A stretch of 64,000 bases of DNA from the NCBI GenBank assembly GCA_014802335.1, contig JAAVCL010000006.1, positions 17,811-81,810 on the forward strand, written 5' to 3'. This document shows positions 1-8,749 of the stretch, in pieces. A program made the translations under genes and the position numbers. The number at the start of each line of letters is the position of its first letter. Position 1 is the stretch's first letter. Origin of the DNA: Bacteroides sp. (GTDB taxonomy: Bacteria > Bacteroidota > Bacteroidia > Bacteroidales > Muribaculaceae). Under the pieces are notes generated by a model, which did no database searches, was not told the origin of the DNA, and worked only from the letters and a program-made list of their open reading frames with translations.

Positions 1-624
1 CTCCACAACGTCATCAAGATATGTCTTGTCCCAGAGTCTCTGAAGATAATTGATCTTTTGCTCATTATCTTTATAGTGCAGCAGTCTTGGCATACCACCG
101 AAGGTATAATACTCTTTCCATGCCACACTGATGCTGTCATACATAGGACTGAACTCCCTGAAGGAAAGAGGAAACACACGTATCTCGTCTCCACGGCCCC
201 GAAAAATGGTACTTATATCTTTTGAAAGAAATCGTGAATTGCTTCCGGTCACATACACATCTATGTTCTCATGACCATTTAGTCCATTCACAAGGCGTTC
301 AAAATTATCAAGTTCTTGTATCTCATCCAGGAATACATAATAATTCTCATCTTCGTTTTTTATGAGCGAATAGATGTATTCTTTGACAGCCTTATGGTCA
401 AGCACGTCAAAATCGTGCTTATCATCATCTTTGTCGAAATCTACGGTGATTATGTTCTCTGCCCTTACCCCCTGTTCAATAAGATAATCGCGGTATATAT
501 GGCTTAGAAGCCACGATTTTCCACACCGACGAGGGCCGGTGATGATTTTTACCTCACCGTTGGCTCGCCTTCGAATCAGCTTTTCAAGATAGAAGTCTCG
601 CTTAATGTACTGGTTATGATTCAT
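1..624 (-). CDS. AAA-family ATPase, DUF4143-type, 3' end outside the window
   Basis: The first 208 codons are present; the gene reads off the left edge without a stop. The protein starts MNHNQYIKRDFYLEKLIRR and has a P-loop (ITGPRRCGKSWLL, about residues 28-40), a Walker B-like FLDEIQEL (about residue 99) and the VTGSNSRFLS sensor segment. This is the layout of the AAA_14/DUF4143 proteins common in Bacteroidales, whose cellular role is poorly known; many lie in accessory regions. The ATG at 622-624 is preceded by an exact 16-bp palindrome at 640-655 that may be an operator. The C-terminal DUF4143 part cannot be seen, so the family name rests on the ATPase half. Confidence 0.8.
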   Translation of the reverse strand, partial: MNHNQYIKRDFYLEKLIRRRANGEVKIITGPRRCGKSWLLSHIYRDYLIEQGVRAENIITVDFDKDDDKHDFDVLDHKAVKEYIYSLIKNEDENYYVFLDEIQELDNFERLVNGLNGHENIDVYVTGSNSRFLSKDISTIFRGRGDEIRVFPLSFREFSPMYDSISVAWKEYYTFGGMPRLLHYKDNEQKINYLQRLWDKTYLDDVVE

Positions 625-639
625 GCCTATTCCATTTTT

Positions 640-655
640 ACTGTAAATTTACAGT
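640..655. promoter_or_regulatory. Perfect 16-bp palindrome upstream of the DUF4143 ATPase gene
   Basis: ACTGTAAATTTACAGT is an exact palindrome lying 15 bp upstream of the ATG of the minus-strand ATPase gene. Position and symmetry fit a dimeric repressor site overlapping the promoter. No regulator gene is adjacent, so the binding protein is unknown. Confidence 0.35.
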
Positions 656-802
656 TTTTTTGGAATAGATGCAAATTGTCTCCTCATTTATTGGGATTTA
701 AGAGCGGGAAAATTAATAAATTGATAAAACATGACGATATTGATTGTTTAACTCACAAGTAAACTGCGAGAAAAGTCGAAAAAGTTTATATTGCAAGGAT
801 AG

Positions 803-1030
803 ATTGCGATAACATTCCATTCTCTTTCCAATGAGGACAAGAAAGAGTTTCTACTCAATCTTGCCGTAGAATACCTTACAAGAGCTGATGCAGAAAGAAT
901 CGTTCAGAATATCCGAAGTGCAATACGTGAACAGTATATGAAAGGACGTTATGTTCTGCCACAACAAAAGGACTTCACACCGCAGGTGGCACAAACAATC
1001 ATACAAAAACCTCGAACAAGTCAGGGATGA
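803..1030 (+). pseudogene. Headless 75-codon coding remnant
   Basis: An open frame follows a TAG at 800-802 and runs to the TGA at 1028-1030. Its translation (SLSNEDKKEFLLNLAVEYLT, then RADAERIVQNIRSAIREQYM) looks like real charged helical protein, but the only in-frame ATG is deep inside it and no ribosome-binding site is evident. It is best read as the C-terminal piece of a decayed gene of unknown function. The rest of 625-1190 holds only this piece and the promoter of the next gene. Confidence 0.3.
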
Positions 1031-1070
1031 TTTCTAAGAGTTTCTTATGTTGTACAACATGTTATTTTAG

Positions 1071-1101
1071 TTGGGTATTAATTATAAACACTTTAATTTT
1101 G
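1071..1101 (+). promoter_or_regulatory. Bacteroidetes-type promoter for the GLUG-protein/amylase pair
   Basis: TTGG at 1071-1074, 19 bp, then TAATTTTG at 1094-1101, matching the known Bacteroidetes -33/-7 pattern (TTTG, N19, TAnnTTTG). It leaves a leader of about 80 nt before the ATG at 1191. Confidence 0.6.
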
Positions 1102-1190
1102 CAAATTATATTAGTATGGTTTATTATTTCGCGTAAGAAAGTGTTTTGCTATCCTTGCACGAGAAGAATTTAATTAAAAGGTGTTTTCCA

Positions 1191-2795
1191 ATGAAAAAAA
1201 TGATCTTTTCATTGCTGGCTCTGTCTGCATCCGTATTTATATGTGAGGCCGACAGTATAACCTCCACTCCATCGCCGGCAGTGACAAACAAACCGTTGAC
1301 AGTGACGATCTCCTGCTCGAATATGGGCTCGGAAGTCTACTGCTACACTTGGTGTGAAAGTGTGGACGATTCTTATCAATTGCCATGGAATTGGGACGGA
1401 GTCAATTCCCAGAAGTTCCGTATGACAGGCAGTGACGGGCAGTATTCAATCACGATTGAGGATATTGCCTCATTTTATCAGCTCTCCTCAACTCAACTTT
1501 CAAGTCTTACGAAGTTAGGCTTTATTGCCAAAACCAAGACAGGCGCTCAGACTTCCGACTTATTCGTAGATGTGGTTTGTGCTCGCGACGCATATTCCGG
1601 TGGTGAAGGCACCGTTGCTTCTCCATATATTCTTAAGACATCTGACGACTTAAAAGAATTGTTGGCCAACCCGGCAGACTGGGCGGCAGATTCTTATTTT
1701 GTGATGGATTCGGATATAGATGCCACCGGTCTTTCGTCAGCCATAGGCACAGCCTCCACCCCCTTTGCAGCCAATTTCGACTGCCGTGGCCATTCAATAA
1801 CCGGTCTTAACCTGCGTGGAACGACCCTCGGTTCGGCCACCGGTCTTTTCGGTGATGTGAAAGGCGCCACAATCAAAAATCTTGGTGTTGTAAACGGCCA
1901 TGTGGAAGGCACCACATTTGTCGGCATGCTCGTGGGTCGCCTTGAAAGCGGCACGGTGGAACGCTGTTTCACTACCGGCACGGTTGTCGGAACATCTATC
2001 TGTGTCGGTGGTCTGGTGGGTGAAAATATCGCCGGGCTGGTGTCTGATTGCTATTCCGGTGCAACGGTTGAAAACCTTGACGATTATGCCACCGGTGGTC
2101 TTGCAGGTAAGAACAGCGGTACAATCAGGAATACCTATGCTGCCGGCGACGTGACCGGTCATGACTATGTGGGCGGCCTCGTTGGTGCCAACTATGGCTC
2201 TGTGAGCAATTCAGTGGCACTCAACAGAATCATCACGGCTCCACATGATTTCGTGGCACGTTTCGGAGGTAATAATAATACTCGTAACTCGGGTTCCGGC
2301 AACCTTAGTTGGGATGAGATAGGAACGGGGCGAGGCACTTGGACATCGCACGGCGACCACGCTTCAACCCAACCCGCTAACGACCTTAAGGATAATACAA
2401 AATTTGAATCTCTGACCGGTTGGGATTTTGACAATATCTGGGAATGGAGAACCGATATGAGCAAAGAATTCCCGGCTCTCCGCAATCTTGAAAATCAGAA
2501 AACTCCGCTGTCGGAAGAATATTATGTCTCCATAACCGGAGTTGAAAGCCTCCAACAAAATGGCCTGCTTACTGTCGGCCCGAATCCAACCAACGGCCCT
2601 CTCAGCATCACGGCTGAAGCCGGAGTGGGTGAATTTGCGATGTTCAGCCTTGACGGTGGCGTGATGGTAGCCGGCTCGGCACATGGAGCTTCAGAAGTTT
2701 CTATCGATATCAGCAACGCTGTTTCCGGACTTTACATACTGAAAGTCACCGACGGGAATGCTAAAACTTCAGTATTCAAGATTATTAAAAAATAA
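1191..2795 (+). CDS. Secreted GLUG-repeat protein with T9SS sorting tail
   Basis: 534 residues from the ATG at 1191 (MKKMIFSLLALSASVFICEA is a good signal peptide; an upstream TTG would add 15 unlikely residues). After the signal comes a domain of about 130 residues ending DLFVDVV that resembles the N-terminal domain of the amylase at 34268-37045. Then come glycine-rich GLUG-type repeats (GLFGDVKGATIKNLGVVNG, GGLVGENIAG, GGLAGKNSGTIRNTYAAGDV, GGLVGANYGSVSNSVAL; about residues 205-350). The end (GPNPTNGPLSI ... GLYILKV ... FKIIKK) is a type A T9SS sorting domain. The amylase gene starts 24 bp downstream, so the two are probably co-transcribed and act together at the cell surface, perhaps as a carbohydrate- or surface-binding partner. 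GLUG function is not well established. Confidence 0.8.
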   Translation: MKKMIFSLLALSASVFICEADSITSTPSPAVTNKPLTVTISCSNMGSEVYCYTWCESVDDSYQLPWNWDGVNSQKFRMTGSDGQYSITIEDIASFYQLSSTQLSSLTKLGFIAKTKTGAQTSDLFVDVVCARDAYSGGEGTVASPYILKTSDDLKELLANPADWAADSYFVMDSDIDATGLSSAIGTASTPFAANFDCRGHSITGLNLRGTTLGSATGLFGDVKGATIKNLGVVNGHVEGTTFVGMLVGRLESGTVERCFTTGTVVGTSICVGGLVGENIAGLVSDCYSGATVENLDDYATGGLAGKNSGTIRNTYAAGDVTGHDYVGGLVGANYGSVSNSVALNRIITAPHDFVARFGGNNNTRNSGSGNLSWDEIGTGRGTWTSHGDHASTQPANDLKDNTKFESLTGWDFDNIWEWRTDMSKEFPALRNLENQKTPLSEEYYVSITGVESLQQNGLLTVGPNPTNGPLSITAEAGVGEFAMFSLDGGVMVAGSAHGASEVSIDISNAVSGLYILKVTDGNAKTSVFKIIKK

Positions 2796-2819
2796 ACCGA
2801 TAATTTCCTCCCGAAAAAT

Positions 2820-5800
2820 ATGAAATCATTAACCAATATAATTGGTGGTGTCAAAGCCGGGATGCTTTCAGCTGTCCTCGGTCTTGGTGCCCTGTGCGGT
2901 TATGCCGCAGATGCCACTTTGAATCGTCTGGAAATAAAAGTCGGAGGCCAGAATATTCTCACCGACTTTAACAAACAGACCAAAAACTATGAAATTGAAC
3001 TTGGTGAAGATGCGGCTTCAATAGCAACTTTCTCGGCCGCTCCTTCTTCAGCAAATGCAACGGTTGATATCGCAGTCAACGGCCTTCCTTATTCCAATCA
3101 CTCTCTAGGAAGCCTTATTGCCGGCGAAAATATCATCACTTACACTGTAAAGGAAAACGGAGCCACCGAGGTTTATACAATCAAGGTGACAACTCCGCTT
3201 GTGGTGCGTCAGGAATACTTTACTTGGAAAAACGCCAATATCTATTTTGTGCTCACCGACCGTTTCTATAACGGCGACACTTCTAACGATGAGAGCTATC
3301 ACCGCCACAAGACAGTGGGAGGCTCGAACGTGGCTACATTCCACGGCGGTGACATCAAGGGTCTGACTCAGAAACTTGATTATCTTGACAAACTCGGAGT
3401 CAATGCGATATGGATCACCGCTCCCTACGAACAGATGCATGGCTGGACGGGCGGTAAAAACGATGCCTTCGCGCATTATGCCTTCCACGGTTACTACACA
3501 CTCGACTGGACCTTCATGGACCGTAATATGGGAACCATCGAGGATATGCGCAATTTCGTTACAGAGGCACATCGCCGCGGCATCCGCGTCGTAATGGATA
3601 TCGTGCTTAATCACACCGGTTATTGCACCCTCGATGATTGCGTTGACTATGATTTCGGTAACTTTAACGGCACTCCTACTGCCGGATGGGTTCCTTCGTC
3701 TCAGCCTTATTCAATGTGGAGCGAATCAAATGCCGTTAGCTTCAATGCCGACACTCAGGGCAAATGGGGCAATTGGTGGGGTCCCTGGGTCCGCGCTTTC
3801 GGCGACCGCGCATGGGGTGCTCAGGTCGGTTTTGTTGTGCCTGGTGGTGATGATAAGACCATGTCGCTCTCGGGTCTGCCCGATGTTGTGACCGAGCGCA
3901 CCGCCTCTGTTTCGATTCCTCCGTTCCTGGCAACAAAATGGGCCGCTGAGAAAGGTGGTGATTACGATAACTACCGTCTGCCCAATCTTGACGGCTGGCG
4001 TGTGAGCGGAAAGGGTGCTCCCGCTGATTATGTCATCAACTGGCTGGCCGGTTGGGTTGAATATTTCGGAATTGACGGTTTCCGCTGCGACACTGCCAAG
4101 CATGTGGAATTCAATCGTTGGAATCAACTTAAGAATGCCTGCAAACAGGCTTTGGCTGCATGGCGTGCTTCCGACCGTGCCGATGAATATGCCAAAGGTT
4201 GGACCGACGACTTCTGGATGACCGGTGAGGCCTGGGGTTGGGATCACGGTGACACAGGTTATTTCACTCAGGGTGGATATGACTCAATGATCAACTTCGC
4301 CTTCAACGGCACCGAAGGAGGAACCGGACGCACCCCGACAGTAAATGACTGGAGCTATTATGCTAATTTCTGTAACGGCAGCAACGGCCGTCAGGTGCTT
4401 AATTACGTTTCAAGTCACGACACCGGTCTGCATCGTCCCGGCGACCAGAAGAAGGTGGGAACAATGCTGCTGCTCTGTCCCGGTGGCGCACAGATTTATT
4501 ATGGTGATGAAACTTCAAGACCCAATGTGGATGGCGGCGGTGATGCCGGAATGGTGACACGCGGCGATTTCAACTGGGATGCCGAAGACAACGATGTGAA
4601 CAAGCATTGGCAGAAAGTTGGCCAATTCCGTCGTCGCAATCCGGCCGTCGGTGCAGGCTCACAGACCGAAAACAACGGAACCTATATCCGTAAATTCTCG
4701 GAGAACGGTTATACCAATGCCGTCGCTATCAAGCTTGACACTCAGAGTGGCCAGACATATACTCTCAATGTGGGTGATGCTTTCCCCGAAGGCACCCGTG
4801 TGATGGATGGTTACAACACAGACAATACGGCTACCGTCACAGGCGGCTCGGTGACTATCACCGCTTCCGGACCGGTGCTGCTTATCGAAGAATTCGGAAC
4901 TGTAGGCGGTGATGGCCCGACTCCCCCCATTCCTCCGACTCCTTCAAAGCCTGTGGTTTCGGCTAATCCCGGTTCGTCAGATTTCACCGACAACGTTACC
5001 GTTACCCTTAGTGTGAACCCTGCCGGAGTTCCTATCCATTACTCCACTACCGGAACGGCCACAGCCTCGTCGCCCGTTTATTCCTCTCCGCTCACATTCA
5101 CCGAGACAACCACTCTCTCAACTTACGTTGAGAACGAAGCCGGTTCAAATACCGCGAGCTTCACCTACACCAAGAAGTCTGTAATCATCGACCCCGTTGA
5201 GCCCGAAGATGACTATTATATTTACTTCGACGACACATCAAAGCAAGATGTGGCGGTTTGGGCATGGGGCCTGAACGACGTGAACTGCACTGCCTCGGGA
5301 ACATGGCCCGGCGACAGAATGACCCTGAAGAATGGCAAGTATTACTGGGCTCTTCCGGCAGGCAAGTCTGTACCCACCAATATTATTATCAGCTGGGGTA
5401 ATCATGGCGACAGCGAAAGAGCCGGTGGAGGCGACCTGACCTTTGTCAACAAGCATACCTACAATGCCGACGGCTCTCATTCCCTTATCGAATATGGCCC
5501 TCAGAAACCGACTATCACAGTGAGTCCCGACGGAGGAACAGTGAAGGGTAATGGCAGCATAACTATTGTAATCAATAATGATGCCACATCAATCAGCGGC
5601 AGTTTCAATGGCCAAAGCCTCAGCCTCAACAATGGTTCGAACACACTTTCCGTTTCCGATTACCTTTCTGAAGGCCAGAGCGCAGAGATGACGCTAACAG
5701 CCACAAACAGCGTTGGAACCGCAACTTACAGCTCAACCTTCACACGCGATGATTCCACTCCTCAATATACGCTTACAGGCGACTGGCGCGAACTTTCAAT

Positions 5801-7112
5801 CTATCAGATAATGGTTGGCTCATTCCAGCATGGCGAGGGCGGTGCTTCCGGTTACTCCGATATGTGGGGACCTTCAGGACATCGCAAAAACGGTAATCTC
5901 CGCGGCATTATCAATTCTCTCGACTATATCAAAGACCTGGGAATGAATGCTATCTGGATGACACCTATCTTTGATTCAACCAATGGCAACGGCGGTGAAA
6001 AACTTCAGGCCACAGGCTATTTCTGCACCAACTATTTCAAGGTAGATCCCAAATTCGGCTCTGAAGCAGAGTTTGATGAACTTATCCGCGAGGCGCACAA
6101 CCGTGGTATTTACGTAATTCTCGACGGAGTGTTCGGCCACCACGGCGGTGTGAACAGCGCATCTCCAAATGGCAAATGGATTCAGACCCAGGATAACACA
6201 CCGAATGTGCGTGGCTCTGAATCGGGAAATATAGTTTATCCCGGATCTCTCGATTATTTCAAGGAAGTGATTCGTTACTGGATGGAACGTGGCGTTGACG
6301 GCTGGCGCCTTGACCAATGTTATCAGGTGTATCAGGGTGGACACAACTATTGGAAAGAACTTCGTCAGGAAGCAGAGAAAGTTGCGTCCGAGCGTAAGGC
6401 ACGTGGCGAACAGTGGGGCACGCTCGCCTATATGGTGGGCGAGGATTGGACTTCTGCTCCCAATATCACCACAACCCAGCAGGACGGTCTCAAAAGCGTT
6501 ATGGACTTCGATGCCAAGGATAATCTGGTGGGTCTCGGATATGGAGTGGGCTCTATCGGCTGGCTGCTCGGAAACGATGCCTCTGCACGTGGCTACAGAG
6601 ATTCCGGCGTGAATCCCACAATTTTCCTCAGCAATCATGACACTGATCGTGTTGGCGACTATGTTGACATCAATTCAAACCCTAAAGGTCTCATGACCCG
6701 CCATGCAGCGGTGGCTGCTTACTCAGGCCCGACCTGTACTTACTATGGTGACGAAATTGGTGACAAATGCGGTGACGGCTATTCAGATAACCATTCTCGC
6801 ACTTCCGGCAGAATCTCTGGTTTCAACGCCAACGAGCAGATGGTTCACGATTATGTTGCCAAGGTATTCAAGGCGCGTGCCGAGAATCCCGCTTTATGGC
6901 GTGGCTCTGTTCAGCGCGAGCAGCAAGGCAGCACTGTTGAAGTCATCACTAAGACCGATGCACAGACCGGAAATAAGGTAATAGTAATCTTCAGTTCAGT
7001 CGACACCAACATCTCAATCGGAGGCACAGGTTTGGATCTTATAAACGGAGGCAACGTAAGCGGCAACGTTTCAGTTAGCGCGTGGGTACCTGCATTTATC
7101 AAAATGAACTGA
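2820..7112 (+). CDS. Double-catalytic-domain GH13 alpha-amylase (1430 aa)
   Basis: Exported starch hydrolase with two complete GH13 domains in one chain. Order: signal peptide (1-30); cadherin-like beta-sandwich (about 33-125); first GH13 barrel (about 130-690) with region I DIVLNH, nucleophile D424 (GFRCDTAKH), acid/base E470 (TGEAWG) and D534 (SSHDT); a proline-rich linker; a chitobiase-C-like sandwich (YSTTGTATASSPVYSSPLTF); a CBM26-like starch-binding module with aromatic residues (VAVWAWG, GTWPGD, about 800-895); an Ig-like domain; second GH13 barrel (about 985-1430) with GVFGHHG, D1165 (GWRLDQ), E1208 (VGEDW) and D1274 (SNHDTDR). All catalytic residues are present in both halves. There is no T9SS tail, unlike its upstream partner. 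Ordinary amylases are 450-700 residues, so this is a fusion. Exact substrate (starch, pullulan, cyclodextrin) cannot be set from sequence. Confidence 0.93.
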   Translation: MKSLTNIIGGVKAGMLSAVLGLGALCGYAADATLNRLEIKVGGQNILTDFNKQTKNYEIELGEDAASIATFSAAPSSANATVDIAVNGLPYSNHSLGSLIAGENIITYTVKENGATEVYTIKVTTPLVVRQEYFTWKNANIYFVLTDRFYNGDTSNDESYHRHKTVGGSNVATFHGGDIKGLTQKLDYLDKLGVNAIWITAPYEQMHGWTGGKNDAFAHYAFHGYYTLDWTFMDRNMGTIEDMRNFVTEAHRRGIRVVMDIVLNHTGYCTLDDCVDYDFGNFNGTPTAGWVPSSQPYSMWSESNAVSFNADTQGKWGNWWGPWVRAFGDRAWGAQVGFVVPGGDDKTMSLSGLPDVVTERTASVSIPPFLATKWAAEKGGDYDNYRLPNLDGWRVSGKGAPADYVINWLAGWVEYFGIDGFRCDTAKHVEFNRWNQLKNACKQALAAWRASDRADEYAKGWTDDFWMTGEAWGWDHGDTGYFTQGGYDSMINFAFNGTEGGTGRTPTVNDWSYYANFCNGSNGRQVLNYVSSHDTGLHRPGDQKKVGTMLLLCPGGAQIYYGDETSRPNVDGGGDAGMVTRGDFNWDAEDNDVNKHWQKVGQFRRRNPAVGAGSQTENNGTYIRKFSENGYTNAVAIKLDTQSGQTYTLNVGDAFPEGTRVMDGYNTDNTATVTGGSVTITASGPVLLIEEFGTVGGDGPTPPIPPTPSKPVVSANPGSSDFTDNVTVTLSVNPAGVPIHYSTTGTATASSPVYSSPLTFTETTTLSTYVENEAGSNTASFTYTKKSVIIDPVEPEDDYYIYFDDTSKQDVAVWAWGLNDVNCTASGTWPGDRMTLKNGKYYWALPAGKSVPTNIIISWGNHGDSERAGGGDLTFVNKHTYNADGSHSLIEYGPQKPTITVSPDGGTVKGNGSITIVINNDATSISGSFNGQSLSLNNGSNTLSVSDYLSEGQSAEMTLTATNSVGTATYSSTFTRDDSTPQYTLTGDWRELSIYQIMVGSFQHGEGGASGYSDMWGPSGHRKNGNLRGIINSLDYIKDLGMNAIWMTPIFDSTNGNGGEKLQATGYFCTNYFKVDPKFGSEAEFDELIREAHNRGIYVILDGVFGHHGGVNSASPNGKWIQTQDNTPNVRGSESGNIVYPGSLDYFKEVIRYWMERGVDGWRLDQCYQVYQGGHNYWKELRQEAEKVASERKARGEQWGTLAYMVGEDWTSAPNITTTQQDGLKSVMDFDAKDNLVGLGYGVGSIGWLLGNDASARGYRDSGVNPTIFLSNHDTDRVGDYVDINSNPKGLMTRHAAVAAYSGPTCTYYGDEIGDKCGDGYSDNHSRTSGRISGFNANEQMVHDYVAKVFKARAENPALWRGSVQREQQGSTVEVITKTDAQTGNKVIVIFSSVDTNISIGGTGLDLINGGNVSGNVSVSAWVPAFIKMN

Positions 7113-7149
7113 CCGTAAAATCGATGTAAACAAGCAGCTTGTCTAAAAA

Positions 7150-7232
7150 GAAAGAGCTGCCTCAAAATTAACTGCACTCCAAAAGTTGAACAAAGAACTT
7201 TTGGAGTGCAGTTAATTTTGACACAGTCTCTT
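7150..7232. repeat. Long palindrome behind the amylase, terminator or palindromic mobile remnant
   Basis: Two perfectly complementary 26-nt arms (7162-7187 and 7196-7221) surround an 8-nt loop; weaker pairing continues outwards (AAGAG at 7151-7155 against CTCTT at 7228-7232). It lies 37 bp after the amylase stop. A hairpin this long is unusual for a simple terminator, and the outer TGTGTCAAAATTA resembles ends of Bacteroides insertion sequences, so it may be a remnant of such an element that now ends transcription. Confidence 0.7.
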
Positions 7233-7364
7233 GAACTTTCAGCCTCATTGAAATCTTCATCGACTTGTTGAAGATTTATATTCTTCTGATTATAGTTTCA
7301 GTGAAACATTGGCAAGCCGTATATCAATTTCCCTTATGCCTTATTACATCAATAACAAATTGAG

Positions 7365-7586
7365 TTATGCGATTTTGCCGGTTTCTATTTCTGATTTGAG
7401 GAACTGGAATATATAGACTGCGCCCTGATAGTAAAGGCCACATTCAGGGTCGTTGAGCTTGGCGAAGGTAATTGATGAATAAAGCTCGTCAAGGGCTCGG
7501 TGTATATCCCAGCCATATTCTGCCATAAGCATTTCAGCGAGTTCAGCCGCAAGGCATTCTATTTGAAACTGTATGTCTTGTGTCAT
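7365..7586 (-). CDS. Small DUF3791-like protein, downstream member of the DUF3990 cassette
   Basis: 73 residues (MTQDIQFQIECLAAELAEML ...). The start overlaps the stop of the DUF3990 gene by 4 bp (ATGA-type), implying translational coupling. The length, the helical character and the pattern of a short N-terminal helix followed by W-D-hydrophobic and Y-Y segments resemble DUF3791 proteins, which usually accompany DUF3990. The likeness is weak, so the family is inference. A role as antitoxin or adaptor for the neighbouring ART-like protein is a reasonable guess. Confidence 0.6.
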   Translation of the reverse strand: MTQDIQFQIECLAAELAEMLMAEYGWDIHRALDELYSSITFAKLNDPECGLYYQGAVYIFQFLKSEIETGKIA

Positions 7587-8071
7587 AAATCGATGCGTTT
7601 TAAGAGTTTTACGGCTTTTGGGGTGCCGATGAAGTATTGAATATCATGGTCTCCCTTAAATCTCAGTTCATCAACAAGTGCTGATGCCGACAGATAGCCC
7701 ATTATGAAACGGCGAATCTGAACACCGACCGTATCATCGGCAATAGGTCCTATAACAATATCATAGGGATGAGCCGGAACATCGGAGTTATTCTTTCGGT
7801 TCATCACGACAAATTCTGCCCACTCCTCTGAGTAGTCATGAAAGACCTTTATGTTCAACCCATTCTTTATAGCCTCGTCTTCGTCAAACTCAAAGCAGGA
7901 TAAAGTGGGGGTTCCCTCATTGAGAAATCGTGTTGTTCGAGTAGCCATCTCCATAGCTTGGTCGGGGTTTGCATTGAGATAGAAACCTTGTCCGAAATCC
8001 TTGCCACGTTTACTGCGTGAGAGGTCAATCTGCTCGATAGCTACGTTTGAACCGTGATAGAGACGTTTCAT
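7583..8071 (-). CDS. DUF3990 protein, ADP-ribosyltransferase-like
   Basis: 162 residues. It opens with the ART-like LYHGSN, followed by DFGQGFYLNANPDQA and the DUF3990 hallmark YDIVIGPIADD (about residues 104-114), then ELRFKGDHDIQYFIGTPKAV. DUF3990 has the fold expected of ADP-ribosyltransferases and is found in small operons with DUF3791 proteins, an arrangement like a toxin-antitoxin module. Both neighbours overlap it by 4 bp: upstream 8068-8292 and downstream 7365-7586. Biochemical activity and target are not known; toxicity is inference. The gene is complete, with no disrupted motif visible. Confidence 0.8.
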   Translation of the reverse strand: MKRLYHGSNVAIEQIDLSRSKRGKDFGQGFYLNANPDQAMEMATRTTRFLNEGTPTLSCFEFDEDEAIKNGLNIKVFHDYSEEWAEFVVMNRKNNSDVPAHPYDIVIGPIADDTVGVQIRRFIMGYLSASALVDELRFKGDHDIQYFIGTPKAVKLLKRIDL

Positions 8072-8292
8072 ATCCTACCTCCTTCCCGTTGGCAAATGAC
8101 TTGGAGGTCAGAAACAGCGTCATCGATGGAGAGAGTATGCTCGGCAGCATAGCAGTCGAGAAGGAAATCTATTCCTGTGAAACGCCGCAGATATGCGTAG
8201 GCCTGCATATTGGAGAGGTTAAATCGCTGCGCGAAAGCTCCGACGCACGCCACTACATATTCTATTCGGTTGAATATTTCTTTCTTGTCCAT
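8068..8292 (-). CDS. DUF3791-family small protein, first gene of the DUF3990 cassette
   Basis: 74 residues (MDKKEIFNRIEYVVACVGAF, then AQRFNLSNMQAYAYLRRFTG and IDFLLDCYAAEHTLSIDDAV). The pattern of an initial helix, an FNLSNMQAYAYLRRFTG segment and a LLDCY segment is typical of DUF3791. The stop codon overlaps the ATG of the DUF3990 gene, so the two are translated together. In the toxin-antitoxin reading this gene would be the antitoxin or a specificity partner. Confidence 0.72.
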   Translation of the reverse strand: MDKKEIFNRIEYVVACVGAFAQRFNLSNMQAYAYLRRFTGIDFLLDCYAAEHTLSIDDAVSDLQVICQREGGRI

Positions 8293-8749
8293 GGCTATGA
8301 TTTATTGAAGTCGTTTAAGTCTTTAACATCAATATCAAGTAATTCTGCAATCTTCACAAGCATATATCCTCTTAGTCTTCTGTGATTCCATTTTACTTGC
8401 TTTGCTTACTTGTTACAATACTTTGATGTTAAACGCTAAGTTACAAATAAATCCTGAGATTACCATATAAATCAGTAGAAAATTTGTAGCTATAGTCTGA
8501 GAAATGAGGAGATTATACGCACAAAAGCCACCGAGAATATGGAGGCACTCAACGGTTTTTTTTGTTGGTACTCGGTGGAGGCGAAGTAGAGGAAAGTCTC
8601 ATCTAATCCTTCCTTTTGCTGCTGAACTCGCGTTATTATGATGCAGAATGCCGGGATATGGCGCACGCCACGTCCCGGCATTCTGATTTGTAATGCTTTT
8701 ATATAATTTTTACGCTGAGTTATCGGACTCTAACTACCGGTAGGAGTGG
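8293..8749. other. Intergenic region with two hairpins and no supported gene
   Basis: No coding sequence is convincing here. A hairpin with 13-bp perfect arms (8644-8656/8673-8685) lies 65 bp after the stop of the lipoprotein gene; its loop carries a second stem TGGCG/CGCCA related to the palindromic repeats elsewhere. A second structure pairs CCACCGAG (8528-8535) with CTCGGTGG (8571-8578) around a loop with T8. Both could end transcription of the lipoprotein gene. Confidence 0.5.

Noticed and set aside
8490..8681. A 63-residue minus-strand frame downstream of the LEA-like lipoprotein.
   Set aside because: It covers two hairpins, has no ribosome-binding site or family features and an arginine-rich, frame-shadow composition.
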